The notes beneath the pieces were generated by a model. It made no database searches. It worked only from the letters and a program-made list of their open reading frames with translations, and was not told the origin of the DNA. 64,000 bases of DNA, from assembly GCA_963733935.1 (NCBI GenBank), contig CAVTEQ010000005.1, positions 124,001 through 188,000 on the forward strand. The letters are read 5' to 3'. Source of the DNA: JAHFUA01 sp963733935 (lineage in GTDB: Bacteria > Acidobacteriota > Terriglobia > Terriglobales > Acidobacteriaceae). Shown piece by piece: positions 1 to 12,606 of this stretch (positions within the stretch are counted from its first letter, which is position 1; each line of letters begins with the position of its first letter). Position numbers and translations under genes: made by a program.

Positions 1-276
1 CTAACCTTCCATCATTTCTACGGCGTCCACCACGCCGACGATGGCCATATCGATAGGCGAGCCGGGACGGCCGGCGGCGGTCATCGCCGAATAGCCTTCC
101 TGCACCACCAGGACGCGGTCGCCGATACCGGCATCAACGGCGTCCAGCGCCAGCACGGCGTCGCCGCGCTCGCTGCCGTCGGGATCCACCGGCTGCACCA
201 GCAGAATCTTGCGGCCCTCGTGCGAGGCATGCTTCTGCGTGGCAACCACTTCTCCCATCACTCGCGCCAGAATCAT
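1..276 (-). CDS. BMC vertex protein (EutN/CcmL family), third copy
   Basis: Predicted pentameric vertex protein that caps a bacterial microcompartment shell. The 91-residue product opens with MILARVMGEVVAT and closes with the SPIDMAIVGVVDAVE strand typical of EutN/CcmL proteins, at the usual family length. Its ATG overlaps the TGA of the upstream pentamer gene by four bases (ATGA), which suggests translational coupling. It is the last visible gene of a leftward operon (aldolase, hexamer, three pentamers). Its stop codon occupies the first three bases of the window, so further BMC genes may lie beyond the edge. An upstream in-frame extension to 444 only re-reads the neighbouring gene and was not used. 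Confidence 0.9.
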   Translation of the reverse strand: MILARVMGEVVATQKHASHEGRKILLVQPVDPDGSERGDAVLALDAVDAGIGDRVLVVQEGYSAMTAAGRPGSPIDMAIVGVVDAVEMMEG

Positions 277-611
277 TTTGACCTCCGCGAGTTCGGGCGA
301 GGCGCGGGATTCCGCGGCTTGGGGCTGCTGCTGTTTTCCGCAGCCGCTGGGCGCGTAGGGATCGCGTCCACAATGCCGACGATGCTGCAATCCGAGGGCA
401 CTTCGTCCTTGAACGCCAGCGACGCTTCTTTCCCCCGGCACCAATACACTGTCTCGCCAAAGCCGGCGCCGATGGAATCGATTCCCACCAGCGGACGGCC
501 CTTGGGTTGGCCGTCGCGGCTGAGCGGCTGGATGAGCAGCAGCTTGCGGCCTTCGAGGCCAGGGTCTTTGACCGTCGAGACCACGTTGCCGAACACGCGC
601 GCCAGCATCAT
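273..611 (-). CDS. BMC vertex protein (EutN/CcmL family), second copy
   Basis: A 112-residue EutN/CcmL-family shell pentamer. It starts MMLARVFGNVVST and has the conserved GRKLLLIQPL and DCSIVGIVDAI segments. A 20-odd residue Pro/Ser/Arg-rich tail follows the fold (about residues 87-112), absent from the third copy. It lies 7 bases downstream of the first pentamer gene and overlaps the third by 4 bases, so the three are almost certainly cotranscribed. Several non-identical pentamers beside one hexamer is characteristic of aldolase-type BMC loci, where each may fill different vertices; that role is inference from family knowledge. Confidence 0.9.
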   Translation of the reverse strand: MMLARVFGNVVSTVKDPGLEGRKLLLIQPLSRDGQPKGRPLVGIDSIGAGFGETVYWCRGKEASLAFKDEVPSDCSIVGIVDAIPTRPAAAENSSSPKPRNPAPRPNSRRSK

Positions 612-618
612 GGCAGTG

Positions 619-936
619 TCACCGCTTCACTTTCGCCGGCCCGGCGGCAGCCAGCGCGCGGGACTCGTCGGCCTCCATGCGGACTTCGTCCACGATGCCG
701 ACGATGGCGCTGTCCACCGGCGATTCCTTGAAGTTAGCGGCCATGCGCGCCGAAGAGCCGCTCACCACCAGCACCATTTCTTTGACCCCGGCGCCGACGG
801 TATCGACGGCGACGAAGTACGCGCCCTCGTCGTCGCCTTGTGGATTAACGGGGCGGCACACCAGCAGCTTCTTGCCGAGCAGGCGCTCGTCCTTGCGCGT
901 CGCCACCACCGTGCCCATCACTCGAGCCAGAAGCAT
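619..936 (-). CDS. BMC vertex protein (EutN/CcmL family), first copy
   Basis: A 105-residue EutN/CcmL-type vertex protein. It begins MLLARVMGTVVATRKDE, with the GKKLLVCRPV core and the SPVDSAIVGIVDEV closing strand, followed by a short Ala/Lys-rich tail. The start at 936 gives the family's standard N-terminus; a longer frame to 1098 reads through the intergenic repeat and into the hexamer gene and was rejected. It is separated from the upstream hexamer gene by 94 bases that hold a strong dyad repeat, and from the next pentamer gene by 7 bases. Confidence 0.9.
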   Translation of the reverse strand: MLLARVMGTVVATRKDERLLGKKLLVCRPVNPQGDDEGAYFVAVDTVGAGVKEMVLVVSGSSARMAANFKESPVDSAIVGIVDEVRMEADESRALAAAGPAKVKR

Positions 937-945
937 GATTTCCTC

Positions 946-1024
946 AGTACCGAGTACCAAGTACCGAGTACCGAGTACAACGCACGAGCACCTCTCGGTA
1001 CTCGGTACTCGCAACTCGGTACTT
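946..1024. repeat. Tandem/inverted GTACCGAGTAC repeat between BMC-H and BMC-P genes
   Basis: The left half has four spaced copies of AGTACCGAGTACC-like units. The right half has the reverse complement (CGGTACTCGGTACTCG). The two arms are separated by about 15 bases and can fold into a long hairpin in the RNA between the hexamer and first pentamer coding regions. Its role is not known. It could be a dispersed intergenic palindrome, or an mRNA processing or attenuation element. Confidence 0.7.
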
Positions 1025-1030
1025 TCACTT

Positions 1031-1336
1031 CTAAGCGCTGACCGCCGTCTTGGCCGTGATGACGCGCCCGATAGGCAGCACGTCTTCCAGGCTGGCATGC
1101 GGACGCGGGATCACGTGCACGGCGATCAGTTCGCCCACGCGGCGCGCCGCCGCGGCGCCGGCATCGGTAGCGGCCTTCACCGCCGCAACATCGCCGCGCA
1201 CGATCGAGGTCACGTAGCCCGACCCGATCTTCTCCCAGCCGACGAGCGTCACTTTGGCGGCCTTTGCCATCGCGTCGGAGGCCTCGATCATGGCCACCAG
1301 CCCGCGCGTTTCAATCATTCCCAGTGCTTCACCCAT
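1031..1336 (-). CDS. BMC hexameric shell protein (BMC-H, PduA/EutM type)
   Basis: A 101-residue single-BMC-domain protein that should form the hexamers making the flat facets of the microcompartment. It shows the canonical order ALGMIETRGLVAMIEASDAM, AKVTLVGWEKIGSGYVTSIVRGDVAAVKAATDAG, and the IPRPHASLEDVLP motif. The lone hexamer gene sits between the aldolase (80 bases upstream) and three pentamer genes. The pore-region sequence around residues 35-42 (KIGSGY) is of the common small-polar type. Identity is secure; the substrate of the compartment is inferred only from the aldolase. Confidence 0.96.
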   Translation of the reverse strand: MGEALGMIETRGLVAMIEASDAMAKAAKVTLVGWEKIGSGYVTSIVRGDVAAVKAATDAGAAAARRVGELIAVHVIPRPHASLEDVLPIGRVITAKTAVSA

Positions 1337-1416
1337 GGTTGCCTCCGAAAACGTCGCAAGTCGCGGGTCGCGAATCGCGAGCGAAGAAATCTAAGTCCGA
1401 ATGACGGCCTGCAACT

Positions 1417-2223
1417 CTACCACCGCCGCTTGGTATTGCGCACCGCATCTTTCACAATCGAGGCCAGCTCTTCGCGCGTCACCGAGAAGCGCTCGCCGCT
1501 ACTCTCGCTCGCAGGGCGCCCCGCAGGTTGTGCCGGAGCAGCCGCCGTCACTGGGCACCCGGCCCCTTGCGCCGCCGGCGTCGTGATGCCGTACCTTTCC
1601 CGCGCCACTACCAGCTTGCGCACGTCCTCATCGCTGAGCAATTGCTGCCGGCCGAGCAGGTGGGTCACCATGGTGATACGAGCGAAGTGCTCGACCGTTT
1701 CCATCTTCATATAAGCCTGCAGCAGGTCGGCGCCGTAGGTCACCACGCCGTGATTGGCCATGAGGATGGCATCATAATTCGGAACCAGCGGCTCGAGCGC
1801 CTGCGTCAGCTCGGCCGTCCCCGGAGTGGCGTAGCGCGCTAGCGGAATGCAGCCCAGCGAGATCACGATCTCCGAGACCAGCGCCTGGTTGAGCGGCAGC
1901 CCGGCGGCAGCGTATCCGGTAGCGGTGTGCGGGTGTGCGTGCACAACGCCGTGAACATCCGGCCGCACCTTATATATGAGCAGGTGCATGGCGATTTCGC
2001 TCGATACGTTGCGCTGCCCGGCCACGCGGCGTCCCGCCAGGTTGACCACCACCAGGTCCTCCGGCTCCATCATGCCTTTGGACATCATGGTCGGGGTGCA
2101 CAGAATGGTGTCAGAGTCGAGGCGGACGGAGAGGTTGCCGTCCGTGGCGGCGATGTAGCTGCGCTCGTGCAACAGCTTGCCAAAGCGGCAAATATCTTCG
2201 CGGTGCTGGCGCTCGCTCTTCAT
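1417..2223 (-). CDS. Class II aldolase (L-fuculose/rhamnulose-1-phosphate aldolase type) with encapsulation-like C-terminus
   Basis: A zinc aldolase of the FucA/AraD family, 268 residues from the ATG at 2223. Expected metal and catalytic residues are visible: Glu in SSEIAMHLLIY, the two His in HAHPHTATG, and the His in MANHGVVTYG. Such enzymes cleave fuculose- or rhamnulose-1-phosphate to DHAP and lactaldehyde, which a BMC then handles. The C-terminus differs from free FucA. After a Pro/Ala linker (about residues 225-245) comes an amphipathic helix, REELASIVKDAVRN, the signature style of BMC encapsulation peptides. It leads the BMC operon. No Shine-Dalgarno is obvious; an inverted repeat lies directly before the ATG. 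Confidence 0.92.
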   Translation of the reverse strand: MKSERQHREDICRFGKLLHERSYIAATDGNLSVRLDSDTILCTPTMMSKGMMEPEDLVVVNLAGRRVAGQRNVSSEIAMHLLIYKVRPDVHGVVHAHPHTATGYAAAGLPLNQALVSEIVISLGCIPLARYATPGTAELTQALEPLVPNYDAILMANHGVVTYGADLLQAYMKMETVEHFARITMVTHLLGRQQLLSDEDVRKLVVARERYGITTPAAQGAGCPVTAAAPAQPAGRPASESSGERFSVTREELASIVKDAVRNTKRRW

Positions 2224-2239
2224 TACTACAGTCGTAGTA
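2224..2239. promoter_or_regulatory. Inverted repeat abutting the aldolase start codon
   Basis: TACTAC-AGTC-GTAGTA, perfect 6-base arms with a 4-base spacer, ends immediately next to the ATG of the BMC aldolase where a ribosome site would be expected. It may be an operator or an RNA structure controlling the BMC operon. No purine-rich Shine-Dalgarno is seen, so a leaderless mRNA is also possible. Confidence 0.4.
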
Positions 2240-2320
2240 TTCAGGCCGGGATCGGGCTCGCGTATGCTACCGCAGGGCCGGGATAGAGGCAAATGGCCGC
2301 GGACCGCCTAAGCTCATGTG

Positions 2321-2388
2321 GGGACGGCCGCCCTCGGCTGCCACCCCAGCAAACCAAAGTCGGGTTTGCTGGGGCCCCCGGCCGTCCG
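2321..2388. repeat. Nested intergenic hairpin upstream of queA
   Basis: The inner arms CCCCAGCAAACC and GGTTTGCTGGGG surround a short loop. The outer arms GGGACGGCCG and CGGCCGTCC extend the stem. It lies in the divergent region between the BMC aldolase and queA and resembles the dispersed palindromes elsewhere in the window. There is no T-tract, so it is not a clear terminator. Confidence 0.6.
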
Positions 2389-2434
2389 GGCGAGCGAAGC
2401 TCGCCTGAGACTCCGGTGTCAGTAGAATCACTGC

Positions 2435-3514
2435 GTGCTGGTCTCGGATTTTGACTACCACCTCCCCGACGAGCTGATCGCGCAGGAGCCGCTGCCCGAC
2501 CGGGCAGCCTCGCGCATGCTGCGCTTGCTCCGCCGAACTGGCGAATGGCAGGACCGGCAATTCCGCGATCTTCCCGATCTGTTGCGCGCGGACGATCTGC
2601 TGGTGGTCAACAACACTCGGGTATTCGCGGCGCGGCTCTATGGCCGGCGCAGCGGCGCACGCGCTCAGCCGGTTAGCCCGCGCAATCCCGCGGCTTCAGA
2701 GTTTCTGCACGGTCGGGTCGAGGTCCTGCTGACCAAAGACCTCGGCCACTTCGAGTGGGAAGCCCTGGTCCATCCCGGCCGCAAGATCGGGATCGGCGAG
2801 CGGTTGTTCTTTGGCGACGATGAACTCGAAGCTGAAGTCGTGGCGCGCGGCACCTTCGGCGAGCGGCGCCTTCGCTTCCAGCCGGTGCCGAATTTCCTAG
2901 ATCGCGTCGAGCGCCTGGGACACGTGCCGCTGCCGCCCTACATTGATCGCGCCGACCGGTCCGACGACCGCGAGCGCTACCAGACGGTCTATGCGCGCGA
3001 GCGCGGGTCGGTCGCAGCGCCGACCGCCGGCCTCCACTTCACTCCGGGGATTCTGGCTCGCATCCGCGAACGCGGCATAGAAGTAGCCGAGATCACTCTT
3101 CACGTCGGCTTGGGGACCTTTCAGCCAATCCGCGGCGAACAAGTGGAGGAGCACAAGATCCACAGCGAATGGTTCAGCATCTCGGAGGACGCGGCTTCGC
3201 GCATCCAGCGCGCGCTCGATGCCGGCCGGCGGGTCGTTGCCGTTGGCACAACTACGGTCCGGACTTTAGAGTTCGCCGCGCGCGAAACTGGACGCGTTCA
3301 GGCCGGCAGCGGCGAGGCCGACCTCTTTATTTATCCCGGGTTTCGCTTCCGGGTTGTGAGAGCGTTGCTGACGAACTTCCACCTGCCGAAATCCACCCTG
3401 TTGATGCTGGTTTCAGCCTTCGCAGGACGGGAGCTGGTGCTCAAGGCCTACGAACATGCGGTCCGGGAGTGCTATCGGTTTTACTCGTACGGCGACTGCA
3501 TGTTTATTGAATAG
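2435..3514 (+). CDS. queA: S-adenosylmethionine:tRNA ribosyltransferase-isomerase
   Basis: QueA transfers and isomerises the ribosyl moiety of SAM to 7-aminomethyl-7-deazaguanine in tRNA, giving epoxyqueuosine at position 34 of NAY-decoding tRNAs. The 359-residue product starts at GTG with the family N-terminus LVSDFDYHLPDELIAQEPLP. It contains NNTRVFAARLYG, ERGSVAAPTAGLHFT, LHVGLGTFQP, and the C-terminal LLTNFHLPKSTLLMLVSAFAG and YSYGDCM motifs. It is full length. No tgt or other queuosine gene adjoins it; it stands alone before polA. Confidence 0.97.
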   Translation: MLVSDFDYHLPDELIAQEPLPDRAASRMLRLLRRTGEWQDRQFRDLPDLLRADDLLVVNNTRVFAARLYGRRSGARAQPVSPRNPAASEFLHGRVEVLLTKDLGHFEWEALVHPGRKIGIGERLFFGDDELEAEVVARGTFGERRLRFQPVPNFLDRVERLGHVPLPPYIDRADRSDDRERYQTVYARERGSVAAPTAGLHFTPGILARIRERGIEVAEITLHVGLGTFQPIRGEQVEEHKIHSEWFSISEDAASRIQRALDAGRRVVAVGTTTVRTLEFAARETGRVQAGSGEADLFIYPGFRFRVVRALLTNFHLPKSTLLMLVSAFAGRELVLKAYEHAVRECYRFYSYGDCMFIE

Positions 3515-3517
3515 TTA

Positions 3518-3630
3518 GCCACAAAGGCACAGAGTCACAGAGGAATAACGCCTGGAGTTCTCCGTGTCTCTGTGTCTCCGCGGCTAGGAAGCTCTGATCC
3601 GCGTTTATCCGCGGAAATCCGCGGGGAATC
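3518..3630. repeat. Intergenic inverted repeat (CACAGAGG family)
   Basis: CCACAAAGGCACAGAGTCACAGAGG is answered by CCGTGTCTCTGTGTCTCCGCGG. A second dyad around ATCCGCGTTTATCCGCGG follows directly. The same sequence family recurs near 19006, 20045, 48350 and 62954. Confidence 0.7.
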
Positions 3631-3649
3631 TTTTTGTTAGACTTTTCCC

Positions 3650-6427
<2,778 letters not shown>

Positions 6428-6492
6428 AAAACGCCACGGATTTTCACGGATCGTCACGGATAATCCGTGCTCATCCAGTGAACATCCGTGGC
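6428..6492. repeat. Intergenic dyad (ACGGAT family) overlapping the 3' end of the sirtuin gene
   Basis: Repeated ACGGAT units followed by their complement ATCCGT (CACGGATTTTCACGGATCGT, then ATCCGTGCTCATCC and CATCCGTGG) form a hairpin between the convergent polA and sirtuin genes. The last ten or so codons of the sirtuin are read from this element. Related copies lie at about 58165 and 61890. Confidence 0.65.
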
Positions 6493-7212
6493 TGATTTTT
6501 CTGTGGCGAACAATTGCGGCAAAATCTCGCCCGAGGGGCCGAGGAAGACTTCATCGAAGAAGGCGCGGTTGGCCGGTTCTTCCGGGCCGACGTAGTAAGT
6601 CCTGACATCGTCCCGGCGCGCCCGCGCATAACGAACAAAGCTGGCGGCCGGTTCGACCACTCCGGATGTGCCTACGGCCATGAAGATCGTGCAGTTTTCA
6701 AGAGCCGCGGCGACGCGCTCCATCTCGAAAGGCGTCTCGCCGAACCAGCAGATGTGCGGACGGATTCTTCCGCCGCACGCGCAGGATGGGATGTCGGCGC
6801 CATTCTCCAGCGTCCAGTCGTCATCGAACGGCGGCCGTCCGCACTCGCGCTCGCACCGGCTCTGGAAAATCTTGCCGTGCATGTGGACCACGCGCCGCGA
6901 GCCCGCCATTTCGTGGAGGCGATCGACGTTCTGCGTGCAAAGAAACAGGCGCGCTCCCAAATGTTCTTCAAGTTGCGCCAGCGCGTAGTGTCCCGGGTTT
7001 GGTTCGACAGTGCGGTGGCGCCGGCGCCGCTCGGAGTAGAACTCCCAGACCAGCCGAGGATCGCGCGCCCAGGCAACCGGTGAGGCGACTTCCTCCACAC
7101 GATACGTCCGCCAGATCCCATTCATCCCGCGAAAAGTGGGCAGGCCGCTCTCGGCGCTCGTGCCCGCCCCGGTGAGGATGAATATACGATCTTCGGGTCC
7201 GATCTGAATCAT
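6454..7212 (-). CDS. NAD-dependent protein deacylase, sirtuin (CobB-like)
   Basis: A 252-residue Sir2-family enzyme that removes acyl groups from lysines using NAD. It shows the NAD motif GAGTSAESGLPTFRG (residues 15-29), TQNVDRLHEMAG, and the catalytic His in VVHMHG. The zinc cysteines have slightly irregular spacing (CEREC, then CAC). Tyr and Arg in FYSERRRRH match the YxxR pocket of class III sirtuins, so desuccinylase activity is plausible. The C-terminal residues (about 243-252) are encoded by the intergenic repeat and are probably dispensable. It is convergent with polA and 21 bases downstream of selA, so it may share that transcript. Confidence 0.92.
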   Translation of the reverse strand: MIQIGPEDRIFILTGAGTSAESGLPTFRGMNGIWRTYRVEEVASPVAWARDPRLVWEFYSERRRRHRTVEPNPGHYALAQLEEHLGARLFLCTQNVDRLHEMAGSRRVVHMHGKIFQSRCERECGRPPFDDDWTLENGADIPSCACGGRIRPHICWFGETPFEMERVAAALENCTIFMAVGTSGVVEPAASFVRYARARRDDVRTYYVGPEEPANRAFFDEVFLGPSGEILPQLFATEKSATDVHWMSTDYP

Positions 7213-7233
7213 TGAGACCTTCTCGCCGCGGAT

Positions 7234-8653
7234 TCACGCGGATAAAGCTTTAGCGATGATGGCATCCTGCTCAGGGAAAACCGTCCGCAAATCCAACAGG
7301 ACCTGTCCCTGTTCGACGCGAGCGACGATCGGAGGCTGATGGGCTCGGAGACGCGCGGCCAGATCGTCGGCGCTCAAGGCCTTGCAGGTGACGGCCAGGA
7401 GAACTGTCGCCAGAGTTGCGCCGGGCGCTGCGCCACCACCGATCACCGATGCTCCCTCGATCAACTCTACGTTCAGCTTGGGTGCCTTTGCGCGCAGTGT
7501 GGCGGCCAGCGCCTGGGCGCGGCGGCCGATCTCCTCGGCGCTCAGGCGCATCATGCGCACTGCTGGAATTGCGTTGTGATCCTGGCGGAAGTAAGCGAGC
7601 AGCGTGGCTTCGAGGGCAGCGTAGGTGAGCTTGTCCACGCGCAGGGCGCGAAACAAAGGGTTTGCCCGGATGCGGGCTACGGTCTCGCTCTGGCCGCTGA
7701 TGAGCCCGGCCTGCGGCCCGCCCAGTAGTTTGTCGCCGCTGTAGCTGACCACGTCCACGCCGGCGCGCAGGCTGTCCCACACACTGGGCTCGCCGCTCAC
7801 GCCCACCGAGCGCAGCTCGATCATCGCGCCCGAGCCCAGGTCTTCAAGGATGCGCAGCTTGTGCTTGCGCGCCAGCCCCACCAGATCTTCGAGGGAGGGC
7901 TGCTCGGTGAATCCCACGATCTGGAAGTTGGAGCGGTGGACGCGCAGCAGCAGGCGCGTGCGCTCGTTGATGGCTTTCTCGTAGTCCGCAAGGCGGGTGC
8001 GGTTGGTGGTGCCGACCTCGCGCAGCACGGCGCCCGACTTGGCCATCACGTCGGGAATGCGGAATGAACCGCCGATCTCCACCAGCTCGCCGCGCGAGAC
8101 AATCACCTCGCCGCCCTCGGCCAGCGTGTTCAGCGAAAGCAGCACCGCTGCGGCGTTGTTGTTCACCACCACCGTGGAGATGCCAGCTCAGGCCTTCCTG
8201 ATTCAGCAGGCGCGCGGTCAGCCGCTCGACGTGCACGTCGCGCTTGCCGCGTTCGCCGGAGGCAACGTCGAACTCCAGATTGCTGTAGCTGCCGGCAACT
8301 TCGCGGATGCGCTCCAGCGCCGCTTCGGCCAGCGGCGCGCGTCCCAGGTTGGTGTGCAGGATCACACCCGTAGCATTGATGACCGGACGCAACGACGGCG
8401 CGAGCGATTGCCGCAGCCGTCGCCCGACCGCACCGGCGAGCCCGCCGACCGCGAGTTCCACGACCGAAGCATCGAGTTCGCCGGAAGCGATCTCCTGACG
8501 CAGGGCCTCGATCACCTCCCGCGCGGCTTCGGTCACCGCGGGGCGGCCTTCGCTTTCCGCCAGCGCGGCAATCTCGGGCTGATGCAGCAGCTCGTCAACC
8601 GCCGGCAGCTTGCGGTAGAGATCTTTGTTAGGCGGAGCTTTCACACCGGGCAT
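7234..8653 (-). pseudogene. selA: L-seryl-tRNA(Sec) selenium transferase, interrupted by a frameshift
   Basis: SelA converts Ser-tRNA(Sec) to Sec-tRNA(Sec) with selenophosphate and PLP. The N-terminal part (from 8653) reads KLPAVDELL, PVINATGVILHTNLGRAPLAEAAL and SNLEFDVASGERGKRD, up to RLLNQEGL. The rest is in another frame, resuming with VVVNNNAAAVLLSLNTLA, the PLP lysine in SYSGDKLLGGPQAG, and running to a normal end at 7234. The switch lies at about 8175-8200. Removing one base (for example in CTGAGCTGGC) restores a continuous protein of normal length. Every other family block is intact, so a sequencing error is the simplest reading. selB, selD and selC are not in the window. Confidence 0.9.
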
Positions 8654-8798
8654 TCTAACGGTTTCAAGTCCTTCGTTTCACCCAGTCACACCGGGCGAGT
8701 TTGACCGGGGAAGAGGAAACGGGCCGGTGCCTCGACGCGAATGCTCAATGCGGCGCCCGCCAAGTTTTCTACCCGCTTCAGGAACAAAAGCACAAGTC

Positions 8799-8829
8799 TT
8801 GATAAACTGTCAGATTAGATATATTCTAA
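8799..8829 (+). promoter_or_regulatory. Promoter with PerR/Fur-like operator
   Basis: TTGATA (8799-8804), a 17-base spacer and TATTCT (8822-8827) make a near-ideal housekeeping promoter. The palindrome TTAGATATATTCTAA (8815-8829) overlaps the -10 and matches the PerR box TTATAATNATTATAA pattern at most fixed positions. This points to autoregulation of the downstream Fur-family gene. The predicted transcription start is only a few bases before the GTG, so the mRNA has almost no leader. Confidence 0.7.
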
Positions 8830-8836
8830 CTTAGCC

Positions 8837-9262
8837 GTGGACACCCAGGCGATTAAACGGTCCTTGGAAGGCAGCGGGTTGCGGTGCACGCCGCAGCGCT
8901 ACGCCGTGATGGCGTTCTTGATGGAATGCAACCGGCATCCCACGGCTGCGGAAATCTTCCACGCCGTGAATCGCGTGGATCCACGCTCTTCCAGGGCCAC
9001 GACGTATAACAATCTGCGGGATTTGGTGCAGGCGGGCTTGGTTCGTGAAGTGGACGTCGAAGGCCGCGCCGCGCGATTCGATGCGAGAGGCGTGCGGCAT
9101 CACCACTTCATCTGCGACCGCTGCGGCAATGTGGAGGACGTGGAGTGGTACGATGTCCCCCGGCCTGCCTCTCGTTCGCTCGGTAAGCGGATTGTTCGCG
9201 AATCCCAGCTAATCTTCCGGGGACTCTGCGCGAAGTGCGCTTCGCGCCGCGCCTCCCATTAA
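8837..9262 (+). CDS. perR: Fur-family peroxide-sensing repressor, PerR type
   Basis: A 141-residue metalloregulator. It has the winged-helix segment GLRCTPQRYAVMAFLMECNRHPTAAEIFHAVN, the recognition region SRATTYNNLRDLVQAGLVRE, the regulatory-metal motif HHHFICDRCGNVEDV, and a second CxxC (CAKC) for the structural zinc. It is called PerR rather than Fur or Zur because katG follows after 65 bases in the same direction and because a PerR-like box overlaps its own promoter. The GTG start gives the usual short lead-in before the first helix; no Shine-Dalgarno is evident. Family is certain; peroxide specificity is inferred from context. Confidence 0.88.
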   Translation: MDTQAIKRSLEGSGLRCTPQRYAVMAFLMECNRHPTAAEIFHAVNRVDPRSSRATTYNNLRDLVQAGLVREVDVEGRAARFDARGVRHHHFICDRCGNVEDVEWYDVPRPASRSLGKRIVRESQLIFRGLCAKCASRRASH

Positions 9263-9326
9263 GTGAAATCGGAAAGCCGGAATTTCATCCCAGTCTTTTT
9301 GGGTTAGATACGAAGGAGATGAACTC

Positions 9327-11544
<2,218 letters not shown>

Positions 11545-11565
11545 GCTGGGCGGAAAGGGGAGCTG

Positions 11566-12318
11566 TCAACTTGAGGCCGCGCCGGCGCGCGGGAGCTGGC
11601 GCACCAAGGCTGAGGTCTGGCGGAACCACTTGCGCTCGCGGCGGCGCTGGAATCCGGGAATCGAGCGCTGCTTGGCCAGGATTCGCTCCGCCCACTCGCG
11701 GGCTTCGGCAGCGCGGCCTTGCGAAGCAAGGAAGGATGCGTAATAGAACTGAAGCTCGGTTGCGGTTGAAATCTCGGTCACGCGCTTGAACAGATCGTCG
11801 GCCTGCTGTGTCTTCCCCACTTGCCAGTAACTAAAGGCCAGCAGGCCGGCGGCGCGATGGAAGTCATAAGTGGCGTCCTGCGATACGACCCGCTCCAGGT
11901 CGGCCACGGCGGCGCTGTAGTCCTTCAGCTCGAATTCCGCCAGCGCCCGGCGATAGAAAGGATCGGCAGAATCGGTGCGCGATGAGATGGCGCGATCGAA
12001 GCACTCGCGCGCGCGCGCGTAATTGCCGTCATCCAGGTAAAGGCCGCCAAGCTCTTCATAATTTCCGGCGGAGGGATTCTGCTCGACCATGGCTTTGAGT
12101 TCGCGAATCCGCTGCCGGCGCGGAAAAGCGCGGAATGTCCCGCGCAGCAGCCCGAAATCGGGAATCACTTCGGCGGCGATGTAGACCAGCGCTCCCAGGC
12201 CTCCGCCGAAGATGATGATCCAGAGCCAGAAGCCATCCGGGCGGCGGCGAATGAAGTGCACGATGGCGATTGCCTGCAGGATGAATCCGTAGCGCAGAAT
12301 TGGAAAGAAGATGCCCAT
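11566..12318 (-). CDS. Membrane-anchored tetratricopeptide repeat protein
   Basis: A 250-residue protein with two N-terminal hydrophobic segments (about residues 4-22 and 30-50, FWLWIIIFGGGLGALVYIAAEV), like the phospholipase D-nuclease N-terminal type anchor. TPR-like units follow from about residue 85 (NYEELGGLYLDDGNYARARECFDRAI, DPFYRRALAEFELKDYSAAVADLERVV, LLAFSYWQVGKTQQADDLFKRV). The TPR domain probably mediates protein-protein contacts at the inner membrane. No catalytic motif is seen. It is convergent with katG, with a 21-base gap. Confidence 0.8.
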   Translation of the reverse strand: MGIFFPILRYGFILQAIAIVHFIRRRPDGFWLWIIIFGGGLGALVYIAAEVIPDFGLLRGTFRAFPRRQRIRELKAMVEQNPSAGNYEELGGLYLDDGNYARARECFDRAISSRTDSADPFYRRALAEFELKDYSAAVADLERVVSQDATYDFHRAAGLLAFSYWQVGKTQQADDLFKRVTEISTATELQFYYASFLASQGRAAEAREWAERILAKQRSIPGFQRRRERKWFRQTSALVRQLPRAGAASS

Positions 12319-12394
12319 GGATGGAGTTCATTGTAGCGGGTGGCAAATGCTGAAAGCTCGCACCTGAATGTTGGGCGATACACCAGCGCGCGGA

Positions 12395-12592
12395 GCGCGC
12401 GTTAGATCGTAGCTCACGGCGTAAGCCGTGGGTACATTGTCGGATGGAAATGCCAGCCCGCGAAGCGGGCGAAAGAGCAGGTTAAGTCTCAAGCTTCTTA
12501 CGCCTGCTTCGCAGGCTGCGATTGATGACTCACGCTACCCACGGCTTACGCCGTGGGCTACGTTCTATTGCCCGCTACGCGGGCTGCATGAC
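12395..12592. repeat. Cluster of short intergenic palindromes
   Basis: Several nested hairpins: GCTCACGGCGTAAGCCGTGGG, CCCGCGAAGCGGGC, CGCCTGCTTCGCAGGC, CCCACGGCTTACGCCGTGGG and CCCGCTACGCGGGC. The first and fourth are inverted copies of one another about 120 bases apart, so the whole block can fold as one long dyad. No coding potential is seen in 12319-12606. Confidence 0.75.
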
Positions 12593-12606
12593 CGGAGAGG
12601 CGCCCC

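Noticed and set aside
220..1714. Plus-strand frames across the BMC genes
   Set aside because: They are antisense to EutN/CcmL and BMC-H genes with intact motifs and contain intergenic repeat translation.
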